Notes under the pieces: generated by a model
The model's input: only the letters and a program-made list of their open reading frames with translations
Told to the model about the DNA's origin: nothing
The model's database searches: none
Translations under genes and position numbers: made by a program
Shown: in pieces, positions 7,510 through 13,760 of the stretch
How the letters are laid out: each line of letters opens with the position of its first letter
Numbering within the stretch: the stretch's first letter is position 1
NCBI GenBank assembly: GCA_023417315.1
Contig: JAEZFW010000080.1
Coordinates: forward strand, 1 to 15,108
Source: Pseudomonadota bacterium
GTDB taxonomy: Bacteria > Pseudomonadota > Gammaproteobacteria > Steroidobacterales > Steroidobacteraceae
Length of the DNA stretch: 15,108 nt
Direction: 5' to 3'

Positions 7510-8519
7510 CGTCGCAGCGTCCCGCCCGTTTCCTGCGCTTGATAACGTTGGAAGATCACGATGGGAATCACGAGCAGCAGGAGCAGCGCAATGGCGACTG
7601 CGCTCGCGACCGGCCAATTACGATTGAGGAAGTACTCGTCCCACAGAACGCGACCGATCATCAGCGAATCGGTGCCGCCCAACAAACGAGGAATGACGAA
7701 CTCACCGACGGCAGGGATGAAAACGAGCATCGAGCCCGCGATCACGCCAGGTTTCGAGAGCGGCAGCGTAATGCTCAAGAATGCGCGGAACGGTCGACAA
7801 CCGAGATCGACCGCCGCTTCGAGCAACGTCGCATCGTGCTTCTCGAGATTCGAGTACAACGGCAGGATCATGAACGGCAGATAGGAATACACGATGCCGA
7901 TGTACATCGCGAAATCCGTCTGCAACATCACGATGGGCTCTTGCGTGATTCCGAGTCCCAGCAACACTTGATTGATTACGCCTTGATTGCTGAGCAGACC
8001 GATCCAGGCGTACACGCGGAGCAGGAAAGAGGTCCAGAACGGCAGGATCACGAGGAGCAGCAGCGTGTTGCGCCAAGTAGGCGTCGCGCGGGCAATGGCG
8101 TACGCCATCGGATAGCCGATGAGCAAGCAAATGATCGTGGAGACGGACGCGACCTTGACCGAGCTCAAGAACGCTTGAACGTAGAGCGAGTCGCTCATCA
8201 AGAACAGATAGTTGCCGAAGTTGATCTTCAGCTGGAGGTATTGCCCCTCCGCCCACTCCATGATCGGCGTGTACGGCGGCGATCCGAGCCAGCGTGTCTC
8301 CGCCAGACTGATCTTGAGAACGATGATGAATGGAATGAGGAAGAACAGCAGCAGCCACAACCAGGGCACCGCGATCACGAGGGTACGGCCGGTCAAACCG
8401 AATCGACGCAGGATGCCGCTCGACCAGCGATAAGGCGACGACGCGAGCACCGTTGCGAGCACCCGGTCGATGCCCGAGATGATGCGCTCACCGAGTGCAA
8501 GATAACTGGGGTTAGCCAT
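7506..8519 (-). CDS. potH: Putrescine ABC transporter permease PotH
   Basis: A 337-residue permease, partner of PotI in the inner-membrane channel of the putrescine importer. A cytoplasmic N-terminal extension of about 45 residues precedes the first helix (about 46-70), with five further hydrophobic stretches ending near 303-323. The EAA loop reads LLEAAVDLGCRPF at about 232-244 followed by ITLPLSKPGVIAG, and VGEFVIPRLLGG at about 271-282 is characteristic of the PotB/PotH branch. The start at 8519 has a modest AAGAGAG ribosome site. Upstream, instead of abutting potG, the gene is separated from it by a 122-nt gap filled by heptamer repeats; downstream it overlaps potI by 4 nt. PotB is the alternative identity. 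Confidence 0.9.
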   Translation of the reverse strand: MANPSYLALGERIISGIDRVLATVLASSPYRWSSGILRRFGLTGRTLVIAVPWLWLLLFFLIPFIIVLKISLAETRWLGSPPYTPIMEWAEGQYLQLKINFGNYLFLMSDSLYVQAFLSSVKVASVSTIICLLIGYPMAYAIARATPTWRNTLLLLVILPFWTSFLLRVYAWIGLLSNQGVINQVLLGLGITQEPIVMLQTDFAMYIGIVYSYLPFMILPLYSNLEKHDATLLEAAVDLGCRPFRAFLSITLPLSKPGVIAGSMLVFIPAVGEFVIPRLLGGTDSLMIGRVLWDEYFLNRNWPVASAVAIALLLLLVIPIVIFQRYQAQETGGTLRR

Positions 8520-8529
8520 TGCTCTCTTG

Positions 8530-8642
8530 GTTGACGGTTCTCAGTTGACGGTTGACGGTACGAGCAGGACAGTCGAATTTGAAGTGTTGTCTCCTGAGAA
8601 CCGAGGTCCCACGCTCTTGGCGTCAACGATCAACCGTCAACC
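8530..8642. repeat. Inverted pair of heptamer arrays (element B)
   Basis: The left array is GTTGACG / GTTCTCA / GTTGACG / GTTGACG in exact 7-nt steps (8530-8557). The right array, read on the minus strand from 8641 to 8621, is GTTGACG / GTTGATC / GTTGACG. The perfect inverted matches are GGTTGACGGTT (8529-8539) with AACCGTCAACC (8632-8642), and GGTTCTCAG (8536-8544) with CTGAGAACC (8594-8602). The element occupies almost the whole potG-potH gap: its right end shares the last base of the potG stop codon and its left end is 10 nt from the potH start. Confidence 0.9.
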
Positions 8643-9778
8643 TACTCCGTAACGACTACGCTGCTCGATTCATCCCAGCTCACCCAGACGCGATCATCCC
8701 AGGTGAGCCGATCATCGGCGTGGCGATACGTGTTCGGTTGGGTGATGCGCACCGTTTTGCCCGAATCGAGCTTCACGAGATAGATCGACACATCGCCCAT
8801 ATAGGCAATCTCCTTGATGATACCGCTCGCCCGGTTGAACTCGCCTTCCGGTGGCTCGCGCGTCAGCAGCATCTTCTCGGGGCGGATGGCCGCCCACACG
8901 AGCGCATCGGGCGCCGTGCTCACGCCGTGACCTACATAGATCATGCCGCCGAGCTCAGGCGAATCGATCGTCACGTGATCAGGCTCGTCTGCGACGATAC
9001 GACCCTCGAACATGTTTACGTTGCCGATGAACTCGGTGACGAAACGGGAATTCGGAAACTCATAAATCTCGTGCGGTGTACCGACCTGCGCGATATAGCC
9101 CTGGTTCATGACACCGATCCGTGAAGCAAGCGTCATCGCCTCCTCCTGATCGTGCGTCACGACGATGAACGTCACGCCGAGCCGCTCCTGGATGTTCAAG
9201 AGCTCGAACTGAGTGTGCTCGCGGAGCTTCTTGTCGAGCGCACCGAGAGGCTCATCGAGCAGCAGTACTTTGGGGCGTTTCACGAGGGAGCGCGCGAGCG
9301 CAACGCGCTGCCGCTGCCCGCCCGAGAGCTGATGGGGCTTCCGCTTTTCGAACCCGTTGAGCTTGACGATGCCGAGCATCTCCGAGACGCGCTGAGCGAT
9401 CTCATCGCGCGGCAAGCCTTCCTGCTTGAGGCCGAATGCGACGTTTTGCTCGACCGTCATGTGCGGGAACAGCGCATACGACTGGAACATCATGTTCACT
9501 GGACGCTCGTACGGGGGCACTCCCTCCATGGGCACGCCGTCAATGAAGATACGTCCAGCGGTCGGCTGCTCGAAGCCCGCGAGCATGCGTAGCAGGGTGG
9601 TCTTGCCCGAGCCGGATCCGCCGAGCAGGCAAAATACCTCGCCTCGATAGATGTTCAGGGAGACATCGTCGACGGCGACGAAGTCCCCGAACTTCTTCGT
9701 GACCTTCTCGATCCGGATGTAGGGTTGCGCCTTGGGATCGAGCCAAGGCGCATCGCGCTGCTCAGGTCGAGACGGCAT
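8642..9778 (-). CDS. potG: Putrescine ABC transporter ATP-binding protein PotG
   Basis: The 378-residue ATPase that drives the PotFGHI importer from the cytoplasmic face. Motifs in order are Walker A GGSGSGKT (53-60), Q-loop FQSYALFPH with Gln99, signature LSGGQ (151-155), Walker B LLLDEP (173-177 with Asp175 and Glu176) and switch His209 (THDQEEA). Residues from about 250 to the end form the TOBE regulatory region seen in polyamine and related importers. The N-terminal extension before the ABC domain matches PotG better than PotA. It starts 10 nt after potF; the ribosome site is weak, so translation may depend on potF. Its stop codon adjoins a heptamer repeat element, which separates it from potH. 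Confidence 0.92.
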   Translation of the reverse strand: MPSRPEQRDAPWLDPKAQPYIRIEKVTKKFGDFVAVDDVSLNIYRGEVFCLLGGSGSGKTTLLRMLAGFEQPTAGRIFIDGVPMEGVPPYERPVNMMFQSYALFPHMTVEQNVAFGLKQEGLPRDEIAQRVSEMLGIVKLNGFEKRKPHQLSGGQRQRVALARSLVKRPKVLLLDEPLGALDKKLREHTQFELLNIQERLGVTFIVVTHDQEEAMTLASRIGVMNQGYIAQVGTPHEIYEFPNSRFVTEFIGNVNMFEGRIVADEPDHVTIDSPELGGMIYVGHGVSTAPDALVWAAIRPEKMLLTREPPEGEFNRASGIIKEIAYMGDVSIYLVKLDSGKTVRITQPNTYRHADDRLTWDDRVWVSWDESSSVVVTE

Positions 9779-9788
9779 GAGCTGCGCG

Positions 9789-10925
9789 CTACTTCCCTGT
9801 CATGAACCGCGTCCACATACGCGTCATGATGCGCGTCGTCTCCTCGGTGTCCGTGAGATCCGGGGCAAGCGTCGCCATGATCTCGGGCGGCGGATACACG
9901 CCCGGATCGTTGCGGACGGCTTCATCCACGAATTCCGTCGCAGCCTTATTGCCGTTTGCATAGTTCGTGTAGTTCGTGACGGCAGCGATCACCTGAGGCC
10001 GCAACATGTACTCGATGAAGGTGTGCGCATTCTTCGGATGCGGCGCATCTTTCGGAATGAGGTAGCTGTCGAACCAGATGATCGAGCCTTCCTTCGGAAT
10101 CGTGTACTTGATCGTTTGGCCCGTGTTGTTCTCCTCTGCGCGGTCGCGCGCCTGGAGAATGTCGCCGTTATAGCCGATGGCCAGACAGATCTCGCCGTTT
10201 GCAAGATCGGTGATCATGCGCTGTGTATCGATGTAACGCAGGAACGGGCGGATTTTCATCAAAGCCTCGCCCGCGGCTTCGAGATCGGCCTGCTCCTGGC
10301 TGTTCGGATTCTTGCCCATCGAAGACAGCGTCATGCTGAACATCTCGGTGGCCGAATCCAGCACCGCGACACCGCACTTCTGGAAGTTCTTTACGACGTT
10401 CGGATCGAACACGAGCCGCCAGCTATCGACGGGCGCGTCCTTCATCGCCGCCTTGATCTTCTCTTCGTTGTAGCCGATGCCGGTCGTGCCCCACATGTGC
10501 AGCACGGCGTGCTCGTTGTTCGGGTCCTGGAGCGCCAATCGGGACTGGATCTCCGGGTCCATGTTCGACAAGCCGGGCAGCAGCGATTTGTCGAGCTTCT
10601 GGTAGTAGCCGGCCTGGATCTGCCGCTCGTACGTAGAGGCCGAAGGCACGACGATGTCGTAGCCCGAGTTGCCCGGAGCGAGCTTGCTATCCAACTCTTC
10701 GTTGCTGCCGAAGTTAGTGACAGACACCTTGATTCCGAATTCCTTCTCGAAGTTCGGAATCGTGTCGTCGGCCAGATAGTCGTTCCAGATGAATAGATTC
10801 AGGACGGGCTCTTCCGCCGCCTGACCTCCGCCTGCGGTTGCGGCCGGTTCCTCTTTCTTGCCGCACGCCGAGACCGCAATGGCGATCGCGGCGACAGCTA
10901 AACCAACACGCAGCTTGTCGTACAT
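9789..10925 (-). CDS. potF: Putrescine-binding lipoprotein PotF
   Basis: A 378-residue extracytoplasmic solute-binding protein that captures putrescine for PotGHI. The signal sequence ends in lipobox VSAC with Cys21 followed by Gly, so it should be a lipoprotein rather than a free periplasmic protein like E. coli PotF. Family features follow: NLFIWNDYLADDTIPNFEKE (about 43-62), FGSNEELDSKL, VVPSASTYERQ, WGTTGIGYN (145-153), AIGYNGDILQA with Asp254, and WFDSYLIPKDA with Asp286; the aspartates correspond to amine-binding positions in polyamine-binding proteins. I prefer the ATG at 10925 because GGGGAG (10935-10940) then lies nine bases away; an ATG at 10934 would sit directly against it. It heads potFGHI after a 439-nt gap from puuA. 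Whether the ligand is putrescine or spermidine is not settled by sequence. Confidence 0.9.
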   Translation of the reverse strand: MYDKLRVGLAVAAIAIAVSACGKKEEPAATAGGGQAAEEPVLNLFIWNDYLADDTIPNFEKEFGIKVSVTNFGSNEELDSKLAPGNSGYDIVVPSASTYERQIQAGYYQKLDKSLLPGLSNMDPEIQSRLALQDPNNEHAVLHMWGTTGIGYNEEKIKAAMKDAPVDSWRLVFDPNVVKNFQKCGVAVLDSATEMFSMTLSSMGKNPNSQEQADLEAAGEALMKIRPFLRYIDTQRMITDLANGEICLAIGYNGDILQARDRAEENNTGQTIKYTIPKEGSIIWFDSYLIPKDAPHPKNAHTFIEYMLRPQVIAAVTNYTNYANGNKAATEFVDEAVRNDPGVYPPPEIMATLAPDLTDTEETTRIMTRMWTRFMTGK

Positions 10926-10934
10926 TGCGAGCAT

Positions 10935-10940
10935 CTCCCC
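10935..10940 (-). promoter_or_regulatory. Shine-Dalgarno site deciding the potF start
   Basis: Minus-strand GGGGAG lies nine bases before the ATG at 10925 but has no spacing at all from the alternative ATG at 10934. The downstream start is therefore preferred, removing three residues (M-L-A) from the longest frame. Confidence 0.55.
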
Positions 10941-11192
10941 GTAAAGTTGGTCAATCGACGCACGCGCGCCGACGGGCCGGAAGCGTATCGCACGCCGGAG
11001 AAGATGGGTAGCACTGCGCGCGGACGCGCACGGCCAACTGGCTAACTGGCCACTGGCTGCTGGCCAGAGTGTCGAAACGCTGGACTACGTCAGCGGAAGC
11101 GGCGGGAATCGACAGTGGAGCGTTGGGCTCCAGGCATGCGATCGGTCGATCTCAAATAGCTAGATGCCACCTTGGTCGAAAGCAGGCCATCA

Positions 11193-11216
11193 ATCATCAT
11201 CGTCGTCATCATCATC
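11193..11216. repeat. Triplet microsatellite inside element C
   Basis: Three ATC, two GTC and three ATC triplets in a row make a 24-nt run that is symmetric in triplet order. It is not in a credible reading frame. It may be prone to length change by slippage. Confidence 0.8.
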
Positions 11217-11291
11217 TCCACAATCGAGGCTTCCGTTCGTCTAGACGTCGAGCATCCGTGTTCGACAGGACCGCTCACTCGCGTAGCGGGG

Positions 11292-11310
11292 CGCTCAGCG
11301 AAGCTGAGCG
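11292..11310. terminator. Perfect 8-bp stem-loop inside element C
   Basis: CGCTCAGC (11292-11299) pairs perfectly with GCTGAGCG (11303-11310) around a GAA triloop. It lies about 55 nt after puuA on the minus strand and could act as part of a terminator or as an RNA-stabilising hairpin. It has no T tract on either strand. Confidence 0.45.
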
Positions 11311-11354
11311 ATCATCATTCTGGCCAATTGCCAGCGGCCAGTTGGCCAGTCAGC

Positions 11355-11376
11355 CTCAACGTCGTCAGACGTTGAG
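11355..11376 (-). terminator. Hairpin spanning the puuA stop codon
   Basis: CTCAACGTC (11355-11363) and GACGTTGAG (11368-11376) are perfect inverted repeats separated by four bases that include part of the stop codon. The last puuA codons therefore form one arm of a 9-bp stem. No T tract follows, so termination is only a possibility. Confidence 0.45.
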
Positions 11377-12699
11377 CAGCAGATGCTCGCGCTCCCACGA
11401 GCTGATCACCTGCAAGAAGGTTTCGTACTCGTTCTCTTTGACTGCCGCATAAGCAATGACGAATCGCTCTCCGAGAATCTCGATGAGGGGACGGCAATCG
11501 CGCAGCAATCGCAAAGAATCTTCAATGTTCCGCGGCAGCGAGAAAGGCAGATCGTAAGCGCTGCCCGTAATCGGTTCGCTCGGCTTGAGCCCCTCAACCA
11601 TGCCTAGATACCCGCATGCCAGCGAAGCTGCGATCGCGAGATATGGATTCGCGTCGGCGCCGGCAATGCGATTCTCGACGCGGCGCGCGGCAGGGTTCGA
11701 GACGGGTACGCGCAGTCCAGCCGTACGATTGTCGTAACCCCACTGCGTGTTGATGGGTGCGGAGTAGTGCCGTGTGATCCGGCGATAGGAGTTCACGTTC
11801 GGCGCGAACAACGACATCGCCGCAGGCAGGTACTTCTGCAATCCCGCGATGTGGGAGAAGAAGAGCGGCGATGGACGGCCCTCCGCGTCGCTAAACACAT
11901 TCTGGCCCGTACGTCGATCCACGATGCTTTGGTGGATGTGCATCGCACTGCCGGGTTCGCGCGCCATCGGCTTCGCCATGAACGTCGTGTACATCTTGTG
12001 GCGCAGGGCTGCTTCACGCGCCGTTCGCTTGAACAAGAACACCTGGTCGGCGAGCGAGAGGGCGTTGCCATGGAGCAGATTGATCTCCATCTGCGCAGCG
12101 CCATCTTCGTGGATCAGCGTGTCGATCTCGATGTCCTGCGCCTCGCAGAAGGCGTAGATATCGTCGAACAATGGATCGAATTCATTCACCGCCGCGATCG
12201 AGTACGACTGACGGCCGATCTCGGGGCGCCCGGAGCGACCCACTGGCGGCTTGAGCGGATAATCGGAGTCGGTATTCGGCTCGACGAGGAAGAACTCGAG
12301 CTCGGGCGCCACGACCGGCTCCCAGCCGTGTTGCGCATACAGATCGAGCACGTGCTGCAGGACGTAGCGCGGTGCCATCGTGACGGGACGACCGTCGGAA
12401 TAGAAGCTGTCGTGCAGGACTTGAGCCGTCGGCTCAGCTGCCCACGGGACGACGCGAATCGTATTCGGATCTGCTTTGAGCACGATGTCGATCTCGGACG
12501 GGCTGATCGCACGCTCATCGTCCGGATATTCGCCCGTGACCGTCTGCAGGAAGATGCTTTCGGGCAAGCGCATGCCTTCTTCTTCCGCGAACTTCTCCGC
12601 GGGCATGATCTTGCCGCGCGGCACCCCCGCCATGTCGGGGATGATCGCCTCGACTTCCGAGATGCCGTGTTCTTTGAAGAACTGCTGAATGACGCTCAT
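11365..12699 (-). CDS. puuA: Gamma-glutamylputrescine synthetase PuuA (glutamine synthetase family)
   Basis: A 444-residue glutamine-synthetase-fold enzyme that joins glutamate to putrescine using ATP, the first step of the Puu pathway in the cytoplasm. Metal and substrate residues are visible: Glu133/Glu135 (APELEFF), Glu198 and Glu205 (HEDGAAQMEINL), His254/His256 (SAMHIHQS), Arg306 (NVNSYRR), NRTAGLRVP (324-332) and Glu342/Arg344 (RRVENRIAGADANPYL). It is shorter than PuuA of E. coli but near the Pseudomonas SpuI/PuuA-like enzymes in size. I see no adenylylation-site region of type I glutamine synthetase, and the neighbours point to polyamine rather than ammonia use. The ATG overlaps the puuD stop in a TCAT, with a TGAGG ribosome site inside puuD. 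A true glutamine synthetase is the less likely alternative. Confidence 0.9.
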   Translation of the reverse strand: MSVIQQFFKEHGISEVEAIIPDMAGVPRGKIMPAEKFAEEEGMRLPESIFLQTVTGEYPDDERAISPSEIDIVLKADPNTIRVVPWAAEPTAQVLHDSFYSDGRPVTMAPRYVLQHVLDLYAQHGWEPVVAPELEFFLVEPNTDSDYPLKPPVGRSGRPEIGRQSYSIAAVNEFDPLFDDIYAFCEAQDIEIDTLIHEDGAAQMEINLLHGNALSLADQVFLFKRTAREAALRHKMYTTFMAKPMAREPGSAMHIHQSIVDRRTGQNVFSDAEGRPSPLFFSHIAGLQKYLPAAMSLFAPNVNSYRRITRHYSAPINTQWGYDNRTAGLRVPVSNPAARRVENRIAGADANPYLAIAASLACGYLGMVEGLKPSEPITGSAYDLPFSLPRNIEDSLRLLRDCRPLIEILGERFVIAYAAVKENEYETFLQVISSWEREHLLLNV

Positions 12700-13457
12700 A
12701 CGCGATGCCTCATCGCCCGCTCGCTCGCGGCCTGGCCGAAGGCTGCGAAGAGAGCACGCGATATCTTGTTATCCTGAAACTTCCACTCGGGATGCCACTG
12801 AACGGCGAGCGCGAACGAGGGCGCGTTGCGAACTCGAAACGCTTCGATGACACCGTCCGGTGCACGCGCCTCGACCTCGAGGTCGCGCCCCAGCGTCTGC
12901 ACTCCTTGGGAGTGCAGCGAGTTCACCTTGATAGTCGACTCGCCCGCGAGCTTGCGAAGCACGCCGTCGGGCACGAGCTCCACTTCGTGCGCCGGGCCGT
13001 ACTGCTCATCTAGCGGCGCGCTCGGATCTTCGCGATGGCTGTTGAAGCCTGGCACCTCGTGCAGCTTCTGCCACAAGGTGCCCCCGAAGGCGACGTTCAT
13101 CTCCTGAAAGCCGCGACAGATTGCCAGCAGCGGCATGCCCGCCTCGATCACATGGGGAATCAGAGGTAGGGTCGTCGCGTCCCGGTAGACGTCGTGTAAG
13201 GTGCCCGGCTCGCTCTGCGGCCCCTTGTAGTATCGCGGCTCGACGTTCGAGGCGCTGCCCGTGAGCAAGATGCCATCGAAGTCTGCGAGCAGCTCGCGAA
13301 CGTTGTAGCCGTCGCCTAATGACGGAATCAGCACGGCGTGTGCGTGGGCACCTTCGACGACTGCGCGGATGTATTTCTCGCCGACGCAATGGAAGTAGTG
13401 ATCGCCCAGCAAACGCCGGTCGGCGGGAATTCCGATGAGCGGCTTGCGAGTTGACAC
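12696..13457 (-). CDS. puuD: Gamma-glutamyl-GABA hydrolase PuuD (class I glutamine amidotransferase-like)
   Basis: A 253-residue class I glutamine amidotransferase-like hydrolase that releases GABA and glutamate from gamma-glutamyl-GABA. The catalytic triad is Cys114 in LLAICRGFQEMNVAFGG, and His222 and Glu224 in AVQWHPEW. The N-terminus KPLIGIPADRR and the GSASNVEPRYY segment fit the PuuD group. The start is a GTG at 13455-13457; no strong ribosome site is visible, and a GC hairpin lies 17 nt before it. It overlaps puuA by 4 nt, so PuuD and PuuA are likely made from one message in the order puuD, puuA. It is divergent from puuB across a 303-nt region. Confidence 0.92.
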   Translation of the reverse strand: MSTRKPLIGIPADRRLLGDHYFHCVGEKYIRAVVEGAHAHAVLIPSLGDGYNVRELLADFDGILLTGSASNVEPRYYKGPQSEPGTLHDVYRDATTLPLIPHVIEAGMPLLAICRGFQEMNVAFGGTLWQKLHEVPGFNSHREDPSAPLDEQYGPAHEVELVPDGVLRKLAGESTIKVNSLHSQGVQTLGRDLEVEARAPDGVIEAFRVRNAPSFALAVQWHPEWKFQDNKISRALFAAFGQAASERAMRHRV

Positions 13458-13473
13458 GTTTAAGATCTTTAAC

Positions 13474-13493
13474 GGCCGGCAGAGTTACCGGCC
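13474..13493 (-). promoter_or_regulatory. GC hairpin in the puuD leader
   Basis: GGCCGG (13474-13479) and CCGGCC (13488-13493) form a 6-bp stem with an 8-nt loop, 17 nt before the puuD GTG. On the minus strand it is followed by GTTAAAGATCTTAAAC, an AT-rich run containing the palindrome AAGATCTT. The layout could serve as an attenuator or affect ribosome access; neither is shown. Confidence 0.4.
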
Positions 13494-13558
13494 CTCCAGA
13501 GAAGCTCCATTTAACCACACTCCCGGCCCCTGTGCCCGGATTCGAGCGCACGGTTTGG

Positions 13559-13585
13559 TAAGTTTCATTGGAAATCAATTACTTA
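13559..13585. promoter_or_regulatory. Extended dyad, candidate operator between puuD and puuB
   Basis: TAAGT (13559-13563) and ACTTA (13581-13585) enclose ATTG (13567-13570) and CAAT (13576-13579), giving a nested AT-rich inverted repeat in an otherwise GC-rich region. It is placed between the two divergent genes, where a shared regulator would bind. No regulator gene is in the window to match it with. Confidence 0.4.
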
Positions 13586-13760
13586 GTTACTCGGAGTACG
13601 CAGGTCCCGTCTTGCCGATACAGCTACTGAGCCGATATCCTGGGCGACCCCATGTCGTCGTGTTTCGTTGGGGATCTTAAACATTGGACTACGCGACGAC
13701 GTCGGCTTGGAAGCGCTCGCAAAACGATAAGAGCCGCGCTGACGATCTTCGGGACTTTCG

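Larger units (their letters stand above)
11036..11351. repeat. Inverted pair of 7/8-nt repeat arrays with 36-nt arms (element C)
   Basis: The left arm (11036-11071) reads AACTGGC / TAACTGGC / CACTGGC / TGCTGGC / CAGAGTG. The right arm, read on the minus strand from 11351 to 11316, reads GACTGGC / CAACTGGC / CGCTGGC / AATTGGC / CAGAATG. Both arms share the same 7-8-7-7-7 unit lengths and agree at 29 of 36 positions by my count. They enclose 244 nt that carry a small hairpin and an ATC/GTC microsatellite but no gene. The element lies between the puuA stop (13 nt away) and potF. The potF promoter, if there is one, must be inside it or in 10941-11035, where I see no clear -35/-10 pair. Confidence 0.85.
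13458..13760. promoter_or_regulatory. Divergent puuD/puuB control region
   Basis: This 303-nt gap must hold the promoters for puuDA (leftward) and puuB (rightward); I see no gene in it. Toward puuD a possible extended -10, TG-G-TTAAAT, is at 13517-13509 on the minus strand, without a good -35. Toward puuB a weak pair TTGCCG (13612-13617) and TATCCT (13636-13641), 18 nt apart, is present. The promoters are guesses. A 27-nt dyad (13559-13585) lies between them and is listed separately. Confidence 0.4.

Noticed and set aside
7539..8534. Long plus-strand open frame of 331 codons opposite potH
   Set aside because: Its translation is rich in Arg, Glu, His and Gln with no hydrophobic core or family match, the typical antisense shadow of a GC-rich membrane-protein gene. 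potH on the other strand is unambiguous.
9732..10796. Long plus-strand open frame of 354 codons opposite potF and the potG 5' end
   Set aside because: Low-complexity Arg/His/Val-rich translation covering two well-supported genes; no ribosome site.
11193..11216. ATC/GTC run as a CRISPR or protein-binding array
   Set aside because: A 3-nt unit without spacers is a simple microsatellite, not a CRISPR array.
11090..11278. Short minus-strand open frame inside element C
   Set aside because: Its core (a Met/Thr run) is just the ATC/GTC microsatellite read in frame; no ribosome site or family resemblance.
6376..11351. Repeat elements as terminal inverted repeats of a decayed insertion sequence
   Set aside because: The interiors are too short and hold no transposase remnant, no target-site duplication is evident, and the arms are internally tandem, unlike insertion-sequence ends.
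11767..12777. Long plus-strand open frame of 336 codons opposite puuA
   Set aside because: Covers conserved catalytic regions of puuA in antisense and its translation resembles no protein family.
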